DNA of 64,000 bases from Mesonia aestuariivivens. GTDB lineage: Bacteria; Bacteroidota; Bacteroidia; Flavobacteriales; Flavobacteriaceae. Where the stretch lies: contig NZ_JAHWDF010000006.1 of the NCBI RefSeq assembly GCF_019311235.1, positions 62,001 to 126,000 of the forward strand, written 5' to 3'. A program made the translations under genes and the position numbers. Positions 33,388 to 42,186 of this stretch are shown here, piece after piece (position 1 is the first letter of the stretch; each line of letters starts with the position of its first letter). A model generated the notes under the pieces. It did no database searches, had not been told where the DNA came from, and was given only the letters and a program-made list of their open reading frames with translations.

Positions 33388-33434
33388 GTTTATTTAATAG
33401 TAATTGTTATTTTGGTAGTACAAAAATTAAAAAA

Positions 33435-33833
33435 ATGAAAAAAATAGAACATATTGGGATTGCCGTAAAAAATTTAAGCGAAGCCAATGCGCTTTATTCT
33501 AAACTATTAGGAACAGAACCTTACAAAGAAGAAGCTGTAGAAAGTGAAGGTGTGATTACTTCATTCTTTAAAATTGGAGAAACTAAAATAGAATTATTAG
33601 CGGCAACAAGTGAAGAAAGTACAATTTCAAAATATATAGAAAAGCGCGGAGAAGGTATTCATCACATTGCTTTTTATGTAGATGATATTGAAAGTGAGGT
33701 TACTAGGCTTCAGGCTGAAGGTTTTAAAATATTAAATACAACTCCTAAAAAAGGTGCAGATCAAAAGAAAGTGGTTTTTCTTCATCCAAAATCTACTACA
33801 GGAGTTTTAATAGAATTATGTGAAAATCTATAA
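33435..33833 (+). CDS. mce: Methylmalonyl-CoA epimerase
   Basis: This 132-aa vicinal-oxygen-chelate enzyme interconverts (R)- and (S)-methylmalonyl-CoA in propionate metabolism. Motifs include KIEHIGIAVKNLSEANALY with the first metal-ligand His, IELLAATSEES, GEGIHHIAFYVDDIE (second His) and GVLIELCE (Glu ligand). The ATG at 33435 is preferred to an in-frame start at 33363, because the family starts at M-x-K-I-x-H-I-G and the upstream region overlaps the rbfA start and promoter. It is divergent from rbfA. Confidence 0.92.
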   Translation: MKKIEHIGIAVKNLSEANALYSKLLGTEPYKEEAVESEGVITSFFKIGETKIELLAATSEESTISKYIEKRGEGIHHIAFYVDDIESEVTRLQAEGFKILNTTPKKGADQKKVVFLHPKSTTGVLIELCENL

Positions 33834-33852
33834 TTAATTAAAATAAAATTTG

Positions 33853-33880
33853 TTTGGTATAGTTGTATTGTATATTTTTG
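33853..33880 (+). promoter_or_regulatory. Promoter of the CAU tRNA gene (TTTG, 16 bp, TATTTTTG)
   Basis: TTTG at 33853-33856 and TATTTTTG at 33873-33880 fit the consensus, with the tRNA starting 12 bp after the -7 box. Confidence 0.7.
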
Positions 33881-33891
33881 CGCCCTGTTCA

Positions 33892-33965
33892 GGACCCATA
33901 GCTCAGCTGGTTAGAGCACCTGACTCATAATCAGGGGGTCGATGGTTCGAGCCCATCTGGGTCCA
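33892..33965 (+). tRNA. tRNA with CAU anticodon (elongator Met or Ile2)
   Basis: A 74-nt cloverleaf without an encoded CCA. Acceptor stem GGACCCA / TGGGTCC with discriminator A; D-arm GCTCAGCTGGTTAGAGC; anticodon stem CCTGA / TCAGG with loop CTCATAA (CAT at 33926-33928); T-arm GATGG-TTCGAGC-CCATC. Initiator features are absent (the first pair is G-C and no GGG/CCC anticodon-stem pairs). C4-G69 and C5-G68 match known TilS recognition features of tRNA-Ile2, and the acceptor resembles B. subtilis tRNA-Ile(CAU), but elongator Met cannot be excluded. Confidence 0.95.
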
Positions 33966-34082
33966 CTTTTTTTCTACTGCTCGATTTCAACAAAAAAATA
34001 ATTTATTACTGATAATTGAATATATAATTCGTTCACCTTCAATTAGTGACAAATTGTTTTATTCAATTAAAAACACGAAAAG

Positions 34083-34667
34083 TTATTTTTGATATAGCTT
34101 TTTAGCATATTTCCCAATTACATCAAACTCTAAATTTACTTGGTCTCCAACACTTAGGGTGTTAAATGTAGTATGTGCTAAAGTATAAGGAATAATAGCA
34201 ACGCTAAAACTATTTTTTTTACTATTCACTACGGTTAAACTTACGCCGTTTATAGTAATAGATCCCTTTTCAATAGTAATATTACCAAGATCGTCATCAT
34301 ACTCAAAAGTAAATAAGTGACTTCCATCTTGAGAAGTTTTTTCTATACAAGTACCCACTTGATCTACATGACCTTGTACCAAATGACCATCTAATCTTTC
34401 GCCCAAAATCATACCTCTTTCTAAGTTAACAGTATCGCCAACTTTAAAATGAGCTAAATTAGTTTTAAGCAAGGTTTCTTTAATGGCAGTGACCTTAAAT
34501 AAATCGTCTTGAATTTCAACCACCGTTAAGCAAACTCCGTTATGAGCAACGCTTTGATCTATTTTTAATTCTGAAGTAAAACTTGCCTTAATCGTAAGGT
34601 GCAAATTTTCATTCTCTTTTTCTAAATGATGTATAGTGGCTACTTCTTCTATAATTCCGGTAAACAT
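34083..34667 (-). CDS. ribE: Riboflavin synthase, alpha subunit
   Basis: This 194-aa enzyme makes riboflavin and a pyrimidinedione by dismutation of two 6,7-dimethyl-8-ribityllumazines. It has two homologous lumazine-binding domains: MFTGIIEEVATI and VAHNGVCLTVVE in the first (about 1-90), GHLVQGHVDQVGTC and GSITINGVSLTVV in the second (about 95-190). It is divergently placed from pdxA with a 54-bp gap that contains the pdxA promoter. Confidence 0.95.
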   Translation of the reverse strand: MFTGIIEEVATIHHLEKENENLHLTIKASFTSELKIDQSVAHNGVCLTVVEIQDDLFKVTAIKETLLKTNLAHFKVGDTVNLERGMILGERLDGHLVQGHVDQVGTCIEKTSQDGSHLFTFEYDDDLGNITIEKGSITINGVSLTVVNSKKNSFSVAIIPYTLAHTTFNTLSVGDQVNLEFDVIGKYAKKLYQK

Positions 34668-34668
34668 A

Positions 34669-34694
34669 TTTGAAGATTATTTTAGTTACCTTTG
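34669..34694 (+). promoter_or_regulatory. pdxA promoter (TTTG, 14 bp, TACCTTTG)
   Basis: TACCTTTG at 34687-34694 is a consensus -7 box; TTTG at 34669-34672 sits slightly closer than usual. The box overlaps a possible upstream start at 34692, which supports ATG 34722 as the pdxA start. Confidence 0.55.
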
Positions 34695-34721
34695 TGCAAC
34701 GCAAAAGTAGTCATTATTTAT

Positions 34722-35768
34722 ATGAAAAAAGCAGAAATAGTAAGAATAGGAATAAGTATAGGAGATTTAAATGGAATAGGAAGTGAGATTATTCTAAAAA
34801 CTTTTCAAGATGCTAGAATGTTAGAATTTTGTACGCCAGTTATCTTTGCCAACACTAAATTACTTTCTTTTTATAAAAAGTATTTTAAAGTAAATATAAA
34901 TTTTCAAGGAATAGAAGATGCTACAAAAATTATTGACGGAAAAATTAATGTGGTCAATGTTTGGAAAGAGAACACTAAAATTAATTTTGGGCAAGAAGAT
35001 AAATTTTTAGGAAAATTTACCGTAAAATCTTTAGAAACAGCTACACAAGCTTTAATAAATAATGAAATAGATGCTTTAGTGACCGCACCTATTAATAAGA
35101 ATGTTATTCAATCTGAAGAATTTAATTTTCCTGGTCATACCGATTTTCTTGCTAAAGCGATGAAAGGCGATAGTTTAATGCTTATGGTTTGTAAAGACTT
35201 AAGAATAGGTTTACTTACAGATCATGTAGCAGTAAAAGATATTGCAGAAAAAATTACGCCGCAATTAATTCAGAAAAAAATAGACATTATTCGCGATACG
35301 CTAAAGAAAGATTTTAGAATACAAAAACCTAAGATAGCCGTTTTAGGGATAAATCCGCATAGTGGAGATAATGGAGTAATAGGCAAAGAAGATGAAGAGG
35401 TATTAAAGCCTACTATAGAAAAAATTAACGCAAAAGGAACCTTAGTGTATGGTCCTTATGCTGCCGATAGTTTCTTTGGTACTAAAAATTATAAAAATTT
35501 CGATGCTATTATTGCTGCTTATCATGATCAAGGATTAATACCATTTAAAACTTTAGCATTTGGCAAAGGAGTTAATTTTACAGCAGGGCTTTCTGGAATT
35601 AGAACATCGCCAGATCACGGTACAGCTTACGAAATAGCAGGAAAAGGAGAGGCAGATTACACTTCATTTACAGAAGCAGTCTTTGCTGCGATAGATATTT
35701 ACAAGTGTAGAAATGAATATTTAGAGCTCACAAAAAATCAGCTGCAAAAGCAATCTAAAAAATTATAA
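34722..35768 (+). CDS. pdxA: 4-hydroxythreonine-4-phosphate dehydrogenase
   Basis: This 348-aa NAD-dependent, metal-dependent enzyme oxidises 4-phosphohydroxy-L-threonine in pyridoxal-5'-phosphate synthesis. Motifs are ISIGDLNGIGSEII (N-terminus), TAPINKNVI, FPGHTDFLA (about 138-146, metal-ligand His), LLTDHVAVKDI, LGINPHSGDNGVIG and AAYHDQGLIPFK (metal-ligand His). ATG 34722 is chosen because the upstream residues overlap the promoter. It is followed by DUF177 and rpmF, the usual Bacteroidota order; the DUF177 gene has its own -7 box. Confidence 0.95.
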   Translation: MKKAEIVRIGISIGDLNGIGSEIILKTFQDARMLEFCTPVIFANTKLLSFYKKYFKVNINFQGIEDATKIIDGKINVVNVWKENTKINFGQEDKFLGKFTVKSLETATQALINNEIDALVTAPINKNVIQSEEFNFPGHTDFLAKAMKGDSLMLMVCKDLRIGLLTDHVAVKDIAEKITPQLIQKKIDIIRDTLKKDFRIQKPKIAVLGINPHSGDNGVIGKEDEEVLKPTIEKINAKGTLVYGPYAADSFFGTKNYKNFDAIIAAYHDQGLIPFKTLAFGKGVNFTAGLSGIRTSPDHGTAYEIAGKGEADYTSFTEAVFAAIDIYKCRNEYLELTKNQLQKQSKKL

Positions 35769-35810
35769 ACATTTTTTTGTTGATAAACATAGCTAATTAA
35801 TTATATTTTA

Positions 35811-35818
35811 TATATTTG
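35811..35818 (+). promoter_or_regulatory. -7 box upstream of DUF177-rpmF (TATATTTG)
   Basis: TATATTTG lies 23 bp before ATG 35841. No TTG at the optimal distance is seen. Confidence 0.5.
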
Positions 35819-35840
35819 CACGCCCGAAAAGGATGAGGTG

Positions 35841-36383
35841 ATGAAGAAGTTAAAAGAGTTTACAATCCAATTTGTAGGATTAAAAACAGGGAGGCACCAA
35901 TATGATTTTCAAATTGGTGATGCGTTCTTTGAGCATTTTGAGTACGAAGATTTTAATCACGTAGCTGTAAAAGCAAATCTAGAATTAGAAAAAAAACCTA
36001 ATATGTTAGATTTACGCTTTACTATTAATGGCAGCGTGAACGTTAATTGTGATGTCACTAATGAACCTTTTGAACAGCCAGTCAAAAATACATTAGAATT
36101 GGTTGTAAAATTTGGAGAAGAATATAACGATGAAAATGAAGAGTTATTAATTCTACCTCACGGTGAATACCAATTAGAGATACAACAATACATTTATGAG
36201 GCCATTGTTTTGGCAATACCTTATAAAAGAGTCCATCCAGGAGTAGAAGACGGGACCTTAGAGTCTGAAGTGCTAGATAAGTTAGAAGAACTTCAACCTA
36301 AAGAAAAAGAAACAAAGAAAGAAGAAGAGGATATTGATCCTCGCTGGAATAAATTAAAAAATTTACTGAACGATAATAAATAA
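35841..36383 (+). CDS. DUF177/YceD-family protein
   Basis: This 180-aa acidic protein belongs to DUF177 (YceD), encoded next to rpmF in most bacteria and implicated in 23S rRNA accumulation. Seen here are [20 protein letters not shown] and [14 protein letters not shown] (the zinc-lacking variant with one Cys), and a Glu/Lys-rich tail ending [12 protein letters not shown], the conserved WxxL motif. The ATG at 35841 is preferred over the GTG one codon before. It is 11 bp upstream of rpmF. Confidence 0.88.
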   Translation: MKKLKEFTIQFVGLKTGRHQYDFQIGDAFFEHFEYEDFNHVAVKANLELEKKPNMLDLRFTINGSVNVNCDVTNEPFEQPVKNTLELVVKFGEEYNDENEELLILPHGEYQLEIQQYIYEAIVLAIPYKRVHPGVEDGTLESEVLDKLEELQPKEKETKKEEEDIDPRWNKLKNLLNDNK

Positions 36384-36394
36384 TATTTTGCGCT

Positions 36395-36592
36395 ATGGCA
36401 CATCCAAAGAGAAAAATATCCAAGACTAGAAGAGATAAAAGAAGAACTCATTATAAAGCTACAGCGCCTCAAATCGCTAAAGATCCTACTACAGGAGAAG
36501 CTCATTTATACCACAGAGCTCACTGGCATGAAGGAAAACTTTACTATAGAGGTCAAGTTTTAATAGATAATGTAGAAGAAGTAGAAGCTTAA
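36395..36592 (+). CDS. rpmF: 50S ribosomal protein L32
   Basis: This 65-aa basic protein of the large ribosomal subunit begins [20 protein letters not shown], the standard L32 start with M-A-x-P-K. No zinc-ribbon Cys remains, so it is the C-minus form. It is cotranscribed with DUF177, and a terminator-like hairpin follows at 36620. Confidence 0.95.
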   Translation: MAHPKRKISKTRRDKRRTHYKATAPQIAKDPTTGEAHLYHRAHWHEGKLYYRGQVLIDNVEEVEA

Positions 36593-36619
36593 ATGTTTGC
36601 TGCTTAAAAAGATAACATT

Positions 36620-36656
36620 CCCACACCGGTAAGCTGGTAGTGGGTTTTGTTTTTTG
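36620..36656 (+). terminator. rpmF terminator
   Basis: CCCAC (36620-36624) pairs with GTGGG (36640-36644), extended by ACC/GGT with a bulged A, and followed by TTTTGTTTTTT. Confidence 0.65.
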
Positions 36657-36775
36657 TATTAAAATAAGCACAGAAATTGCAATAAATCTGAGTTTTAAAG
36701 CGAATTTTTCATATTATGAAAGTCAATTCGTCTAAAAACTTATGATATATCAAACGTAATTTGTAGGTTTACATT

Positions 36776-36783
36776 TATTTTTG
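36776..36783 (+). promoter_or_regulatory. fabH -7 box (TATTTTTG)
   Basis: The consensus box lies 18 bp upstream of ATG 36802 and overlaps an alternative TTG start at 36781, so the ATG is preferred. Confidence 0.55.
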
Positions 36784-36801
36784 TGGTATAAACCCTATTA
36801 T

Positions 36802-37797
36802 ATGAACAAAATTAGCGCGGCAATAACCGCTGTTGGATCTTATGTTCCAGACCATATTCTAACTAATAAAATGTTGGAAGAAATGGTAGATACCAATGAT
36901 GAATGGATTATGTCCAGAACAGGTATCAAAGAAAGAAGAATTCTTAAAGACCCTACTAAAGGGACTTCATATTTAGGAATTCAAGCAGCCCAAAACCTTA
37001 TAGAAAAAAATAATATTAATCCAGAAGAGATTGATCTTGTAATATTTGCAACAGCAACACCAGATTTAATGGTCGCTTCAACAGGAGCTTATACCGCATC
37101 TGCAATTGGCGCTGTGAATGCATTTTCATACGATTTACAAGCAGCCTGTTCTAGCTTCTTATACGGTATGTCTACCGCAGCGAGCTATATAGAATCTGGA
37201 CGCTATAAAAAAATATTAGTGATTGGGGCAGATAAAATGTCATCAATTATAGATTATACAGACAGGGCAACCTGCATTATCTTTGGTGATGGTGCAGGTG
37301 CTTGTCTTTTTGAGCCTAATGAAGAAGGTTTAGGTTTACAAGATGAATACCTTAGAAGTGATGGAATTGGCAGAAATTTTTTAAAGATTGACGCAGGAGG
37401 TTCTTTACTTCCAGCGAGTGAAGAAACCGTTGCTAATAGACAACATTTTGTACATCAAGATGGCAAGAGTGTATTTAAATATGCTGTTTCTAATATGGCG
37501 GAGGTAAGTGCTAAAATTATGGAAAGAAACCAGCTCACTGAAAGCGATGTTAACTGGTTAGTAGCGCATCAAGCCAATAAAAGAATTATAGACGCAACCG
37601 CCAATAGAATGGGGCTACCTGACGAAAAAGTGTTGATGAATATTCAACGCTATGGAAATACCACTTCAGCAACATTACCTTTACTATTGAGCGATTTTGA
37701 AAGTAAATTTAAGAAAGGAGATAATTTAGTTTTTGCTTCATTTGGAGGCGGATTCACGTGGGGATCTATCTACTTAAAATGGGCTTATAACTCTTAA
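36802..37797 (+). CDS. fabH: Beta-ketoacyl-ACP synthase III
   Basis: This 331-aa enzyme condenses acyl-CoA with malonyl-ACP to start fatty-acid synthesis. The catalytic triad is visible: Cys in DLQAACSSFLYG (about 113), His in WLVAHQANKRI and Asn in YGNTTSATLPL. The start MNKISAAITAVGSYVP aligns to the family. It has its own promoter and is followed after 28 bp by accB and then accC, joining chain initiation with malonyl-CoA supply. Confidence 0.95.
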   Translation: MNKISAAITAVGSYVPDHILTNKMLEEMVDTNDEWIMSRTGIKERRILKDPTKGTSYLGIQAAQNLIEKNNINPEEIDLVIFATATPDLMVASTGAYTASAIGAVNAFSYDLQAACSSFLYGMSTAASYIESGRYKKILVIGADKMSSIIDYTDRATCIIFGDGAGACLFEPNEEGLGLQDEYLRSDGIGRNFLKIDAGGSLLPASEETVANRQHFVHQDGKSVFKYAVSNMAEVSAKIMERNQLTESDVNWLVAHQANKRIIDATANRMGLPDEKVLMNIQRYGNTTSATLPLLLSDFESKFKKGDNLVFASFGGGFTWGSIYLKWAYNS

Positions 37798-37825
37798 CTA
37801 TTAAAATGACAAACACCTTATAATT

Positions 37826-38329
37826 ATGGAATTAAAGGAAATTCAAAATTTAATAAAATTTGTTGCCAAATCTGGAGCAAGTGAAGTTAAGTTAGAAATG
37901 GATGATATAAAAATTACCATTAAAACTTCTTCAGAAGAAAAAGAAACAACCATCGTACAGCAAATTCCTATGGGAGGTATGCAACAGGCGCCGCAAATGC
38001 AAGCACAACCTATGCAACAAGCAGCCCCTCAAACAGAAGCTGCACCTTCAGAGCAAGCAGCTCCTACCAAAGAAGAAGACGATGCTAAATACATCACAGT
38101 AAAGTCTCCAATTATTGGTACTTTTTACCGTAAGCCTTCTCCAGACAAACCTGTTTTTGCAGAAGTAGGAGATAGCATTAAAGAAGGTGACGTTGTTTGT
38201 GTGATTGAAGCCATGAAACTTTTTAATGAAATTGAAAGTGAAGTTAGTGGTAAAATTGTAAAAGTATTGGTCGATGATTCTTCTCCGGTAGAATTTGATC
38301 AGCCACTTTTCTTAGTAGATCCATCATAA
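37826..38329 (+). CDS. accB: Biotin carboxyl carrier protein of acetyl-CoA carboxylase
   Basis: This 167-aa protein carries biotin for acetyl-CoA carboxylase. The N-terminal dimer segment (LKEIQNLIKFVAKSGASEV) is followed by a Gln/Pro/Ala-rich linker (residues about 50-85) and the biotinyl domain with EAMKLFNEI, whose Lys is biotinylated. It lies between fabH and accC in one operon. Confidence 0.95.
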   Translation: MELKEIQNLIKFVAKSGASEVKLEMDDIKITIKTSSEEKETTIVQQIPMGGMQQAPQMQAQPMQQAAPQTEAAPSEQAAPTKEEDDAKYITVKSPIIGTFYRKPSPDKPVFAEVGDSIKEGDVVCVIEAMKLFNEIESEVSGKIVKVLVDDSSPVEFDQPLFLVDPS

Positions 38330-38413
38330 TAAATTTTAAGTTTCAATTTTAAATGTAGCCCTGCTAACTTAAAAGAATTTAAAATTTAGATCTAAAAATT
38401 AAAACTTCAAGCG

Positions 38414-39772
38414 ATGTTTAAAAAAATATTAATTGCTAATAGAGGAGAAATTGCTTTACGAGTAATTAGAACCTGTAAAGAGATGGGCATCAGAACTGTT
38501 GCCGTATACTCTAAAGCAGATGTAGATAGTTTACATGTTCGTTTTGCTGATGAGGCGGTTTGTATTGGTCCAGCACCCAGTAATGAGTCTTATTTAAAAA
38601 TACCAAATATTATTTCAGCTGCAGAAATCACCAATGCAGATGCAATTCATCCAGGATATGGGTTTTTATCAGAAAACGCAAAATTCTCTAAGATTTGTGA
38701 AGAGCACGATATTAAATTTATTGGTGCAAGTGCAGAAATGATTGAAAAAATGGGAGATAAGGCTACTGCAAAAGCAACTATGAAAGCTGCAGGAGTTCCT
38801 TGTGTTCCAGGTTCTGAAGGTATTCTTTCAGATTATGCAGACTGTTTAAAAGTAGCCAAAGATATGGGCTTTCCAGTGATGCTAAAAGCTACTGCTGGTG
38901 GTGGTGGTAAAGGAATGCGCGCCGTTTGGAAAGAAGAAAACTTAGAAGATGCTTGGAACTCTGCAAGACAAGAATCGGCAGCAGCCTTTGGAAACGATGG
39001 GATGTATATGGAAAAGCTTATCGAAGAGCCTCGCCATATTGAAATACAAATTGTTGGAGACAGCAGAGGTAAAGCTTGTCATTTATCAGAAAGAGATTGT
39101 TCTGTACAACGACGTCATCAAAAATTAACCGAAGAAACACCTTCACCATTTATGACCGATGACCTTCGTGAAAAAATGGGAAATGCTGCAGTTAAAGCTG
39201 CAGAATATATTAAATATGAAGGAGCAGGAACAGTAGAGTTCTTAGTAGACAAGCATCGTAATTTCTATTTTATGGAGATGAATACCCGTATTCAGGTAGA
39301 ACATCCTATTACGGAGCAAGTAATTGATTACGATTTAATTAGAGAGCAAATTTTAGTAGCAGCAGGAGTGCCAATTTCTGGTAAAAATTACTATCCAAAA
39401 TTACACTCTATCGAATGTCGTATTAATGCAGAAGATCCTTACAATGGGTTTAGACCATCACCAGGTGTAATTACTAATTTACACGCACCAGGAGGTCACG
39501 GAGTTCGTATAGATACTCACGTTTATAGTGGTTATGCTATTCCGCCAAACTATGATTCGATGATTGCAAAATTAATTACCACAGCGCAAACTAGAGAAGA
39601 AGCCATCAATAAAATGAAACGTGCTTTAAATGAGTTTGTGATTGAAGGTATTAAAACAACCATCCCTTTCCACAGACAATTAATGGAAGATCCTGCTTAT
39701 ATTTCAGGAAACTATACCACAAAGTTTATGGAAGATTTTGTGATGGATGATAAATATAAAGACGAAGAGTAA
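38414..39772 (+). CDS. accC: Biotin carboxylase subunit of acetyl-CoA carboxylase
   Basis: This 452-aa ATP-grasp enzyme carboxylates the biotin on AccB using bicarbonate. Motifs include [48 protein letters not shown] (ATP-binding glycine loop, about 160-174), [13 protein letters not shown] and [15 protein letters not shown]. It follows accB after 85 bp and is closed by a strong terminator. Confidence 0.96.
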   Translation: MFKKILIANRGEIALRVIRTCKEMGIRTVAVYSKADVDSLHVRFADEAVCIGPAPSNESYLKIPNIISAAEITNADAIHPGYGFLSENAKFSKICEEHDIKFIGASAEMIEKMGDKATAKATMKAAGVPCVPGSEGILSDYADCLKVAKDMGFPVMLKATAGGGGKGMRAVWKEENLEDAWNSARQESAAAFGNDGMYMEKLIEEPRHIEIQIVGDSRGKACHLSERDCSVQRRHQKLTEETPSPFMTDDLREKMGNAAVKAAEYIKYEGAGTVEFLVDKHRNFYFMEMNTRIQVEHPITEQVIDYDLIREQILVAAGVPISGKNYYPKLHSIECRINAEDPYNGFRPSPGVITNLHAPGGHGVRIDTHVYSGYAIPPNYDSMIAKLITTAQTREEAINKMKRALNEFVIEGIKTTIPFHRQLMEDPAYISGNYTTKFMEDFVMDDKYKDEE

Positions 39773-39793
39773 ATTATATATTTTATATCACCT

Positions 39794-39823
39794 AAAACCC
39801 TCGAATTTTTCGAGGGTTTTTTT
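39794..39823 (+). terminator. accC terminator
   Basis: AAAACCCTCGAA / TTCGAGGGTTTT with loop TTT and a trailing T-run is placed about 20 bp after the accC stop. Confidence 0.85.
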
Positions 39824-39827
39824 AGTT

Positions 39828-39927
39828 TGGGCGTTTCCCTGCGGGTCGGGCTGTACGCTATATCTTTTTTAGATTTTTGCTTGTCACAAAATCTAAAAAA
39901 GGATGCCGCTCCCATCCCTAACGCAAA
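39828..39927. repeat. Dispersed repeat type A, copy 3
   Basis: The best-preserved copy: GGGCGTTTCCCTGCGGGTCG and GGGCTGTACGC at the left, an internal inverted repeat TTTTTTAGATTTTT...AAAATCTAAAAAA, then GGATGCCGCTCCCATCCC and TAACGC at the right. Confidence 0.75.
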
Positions 39928-39989
39928 TAAAAACTAACGAACCAACTAATAATCTAAGATTATAATTACATTAGAATAAAAATAGAGCA

Positions 39990-40676
39990 TTGATTAAAAA
40001 ATTATTTAAACTTATATTTAAATTTCTCATTTGGTTTTTCGTAATATCTATACTTTCTGTATTAGTTTTTAAATGGGTTCCAGTTCCTATAACGCCTTTA
40101 ATGGTAATTCGTTATTTTGAAACTCCTTCAGAAAAAAGAGAATTATGGCAACACGATTGGGAACCTTTAGAAAACATTTCGGTTAACTTACAAAAGGCGG
40201 TGATTTGCAGTGAAGATCAAAATTTTGTAAAACACCATGGTTTTGATATGCAGGCGATTGAAAAAGCTATCGAAAATAATAAAAAAGGAAACCGCGTTCG
40301 CGGGGCCAGTACAATTAGTCAGCAAACCGCAAAGAACGTTTTTTTATGGCCTAGCAGAACTTGGGTAAGAAAAGGTTTTGAAGTTTATTTTACTTTTCTT
40401 ATTGAAACCATTTGGGATAAAGAGCGTATTTTAGAAGTATATCTAAATAGTATAGAAATGGGTAACGGAGTTTATGGTGCAGAAGCAGCTTCACAATACT
40501 GGTTTAAAAGAAAGGCTTCACTACTTAAAATTCAAGAAGCAGCTGCTATCGCTGCTATTTTACCAAATCCGATGCGTTATAATGCAAATCCTGCTTCGGT
40601 CTACATACAGTCTAGAAAAAACTGGATCGCTAAGCAAATGCGTTATTATGGGCCTTTACAACTGAATAAGCAATAG
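39990..40676 (+). CDS. mtgA: Monofunctional peptidoglycan glycosyltransferase
   Basis: This 228-aa inner-membrane GT51 enzyme polymerises lipid II into glycan strands without a transpeptidase domain. An N-terminal membrane anchor (LIWFFVISILSVLVF) precedes the catalytic EDQNFVKHHGFD (about 72-83, catalytic Glu), RGASTISQQTAKNVFLW, and ERILEVYLNSIEMG. The start is a TTG at 39990, consistent with MIKKLFKLI. It is followed by a Gre-like gene after 8 bp, likely cotranscribed. Confidence 0.94.
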   Translation: MIKKLFKLIFKFLIWFFVISILSVLVFKWVPVPITPLMVIRYFETPSEKRELWQHDWEPLENISVNLQKAVICSEDQNFVKHHGFDMQAIEKAIENNKKGNRVRGASTISQQTAKNVFLWPSRTWVRKGFEVYFTFLIETIWDKERILEVYLNSIEMGNGVYGAEAASQYWFKRKASLLKIQEAAAIAAILPNPMRYNANPASVYIQSRKNWIAKQMRYYGPLQLNKQ

Positions 40677-40684
40677 AAGAAGAA

Positions 40685-41134
40685 ATGAAATTAAAAGAAC
40701 AACTTTTAAGGTTATGTACAGAGTATGTAAAACAGCGAACAGAGCGTTTAGAGAAATCAATTAGAGAATTGGAACATGATTTAGGGAATGAAATTAAAAG
40801 TAGTGCAGGCGATAAGTATGAAACTTCTCGAGAAATGATTAATACAGAGATTAATAAACTTCAAAATCAATTGCAGGAGTTTAAAAAATTAAACGAAGTA
40901 TTAAATTTAATCGCTAATAGAAAACCTTCAGCAAGTATTCAATTGGGTAGTATTGTGAAAACCAATCAAGCCAATTACTTTATCGCCATTCCAGCAGGTG
41001 AAATAGCCTTAGAAAATGAAAAGTTTTATGCCATCGGGCTAAATTCACCTATCGGTAAACTATTGTTAGGCAAGCAAATCGGAGAAAGTATTGTTTTTCA
41101 AGATAAAAAAATTAGCATTAAGGAAGTTGTTTAA
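40685..41134 (+). CDS. Gre-like protein (GreA/GreB C-terminal domain)
   Basis: This 149-aa protein has an N-terminal coiled coil (about residues 5-75, Glu/Lys-rich) and a C-terminal FKBP-like domain with NSPIGKLLLGKQIGESIVF, closely resembling the SPLGKALLGKKxGD signature of GreA/GreB. It may bind RNA polymerase and act through its secondary channel, or modulate Gre activity; this is inferred from the fold only. It is not a standard GreA (about 158 aa with an acidic DD tip). It overlaps the convergent ABC gene by 4 bp. Confidence 0.7.
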   Translation: MKLKEQLLRLCTEYVKQRTERLEKSIRELEHDLGNEIKSSAGDKYETSREMINTEINKLQNQLQEFKKLNEVLNLIANRKPSASIQLGSIVKTNQANYFIAIPAGEIALENEKFYAIGLNSPIGKLLLGKQIGESIVFQDKKISIKEVV

Positions 41135-42108
41135 TCTTTTTGCAAACGTTTAATCAATAACTCTTCCTTACAATAAATTGTTACCGTAGAAAATTCATCT
41201 AATAATTTATCGGAATTAAAATATACTAAAGCTGAATTTTTACAATTGGCCTCCACAAAATAATCACTTCCGTTAAAATAAGATTTGATGACGTTAACTT
41301 TCAAATTACCATGAGCAGCAACCGTTAGCTCTCTAGGATAAATTAAAACTTTTCCATCTTCTTTAAACCCTTCAAAAAGCTGTAGATCTAATTCATTTAC
41401 TTCTGTAAACAACGAAGCAATGTATTTGCTAGGCGGAAAATTAAAGAGATTTTCAGAAGAATCATTAGCCAGTAACTCACCTTCTTTCATCACCAAGGCT
41501 TGGTCTGCAAAGCCTAACATATCGGTACTATCGTGGGTAGCAAAAATACAGGTGATTTCCTGTTTTTTAAGGTAGTTGAAAAAATCTCGACGAAGCTTAT
41601 TTTTTCTAAAATTATCTATAAAATTAAAAGGTTCATCCAATAAAAGCAACTCTGGTTCTTTGGCCAATACTTGTGCTAATGCTACACGCTGTTTTTGTCC
41701 GCCACTTAAATTTTTCACTTTACTCTTTGCAAAAGCGGTCATATCAATCACTTCTAAAAGCTCTTGTGTACGTTGTTCACTAAATTCGGCTTGCTGTCTG
41801 CTTAAATGTTTTTGAATATTTTCTGATACCGTAGTATAAGGCATTAAATGATCTTCTTGTGCTAAGTACCTCATTTTTTCATGACCTGGCACTAAATTAT
41901 AGGCCGGTCCTAAAACTTGCTCATTATTCCAATAAATGTTTCCTTCATCTAAATCGAGTAAACCGTAAATCGTTTTAAGTAAGGTGCTTTTTCCGCAACC
42001 ACTTTCTCCAATAATACAGGTATGTGCACCTTTTTCAACCGAAAAATTGATGCTTTTTAAAGTATTTTTATTTTGGTAAGCAAAAGTAACTTCGTTTACG
42101 TTTAACAT
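41131..42108 (-). CDS. ABC transporter ATP-binding protein with TOBE-like domain
   Basis: This 325-aa ATPase has Walker A GESGCGKST (about 35-43), a Q-loop at RYLAQEDHL, the signature NLSGGQKQRVALAQ, Walker B ELLLLDEPF, and a switch His in ATHDST. The 90-residue C-terminal extension looks like a TOBE or regulatory domain, as in PotA/CysA-type importers. No permease or binding-protein gene adjoins, so the substrate is unknown. It converges with the Gre-like gene. Confidence 0.87.
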   Translation of the reverse strand: MLNVNEVTFAYQNKNTLKSINFSVEKGAHTCIIGESGCGKSTLLKTIYGLLDLDEGNIYWNNEQVLGPAYNLVPGHEKMRYLAQEDHLMPYTTVSENIQKHLSRQQAEFSEQRTQELLEVIDMTAFAKSKVKNLSGGQKQRVALAQVLAKEPELLLLDEPFNFIDNFRKNKLRRDFFNYLKKQEITCIFATHDSTDMLGFADQALVMKEGELLANDSSENLFNFPPSKYIASLFTEVNELDLQLFEGFKEDGKVLIYPRELTVAAHGNLKVNVIKSYFNGSDYFVEANCKNSALVYFNSDKLLDEFSTVTIYCKEELLIKRLQKD

Positions 42109-42186
42109 GATTAAGCAATTTTAGGCAAAGATAAGTGTTAGAAACTTGAATTTTGAAAGTGTGTATCTTTACTTCAAAAATTACAG

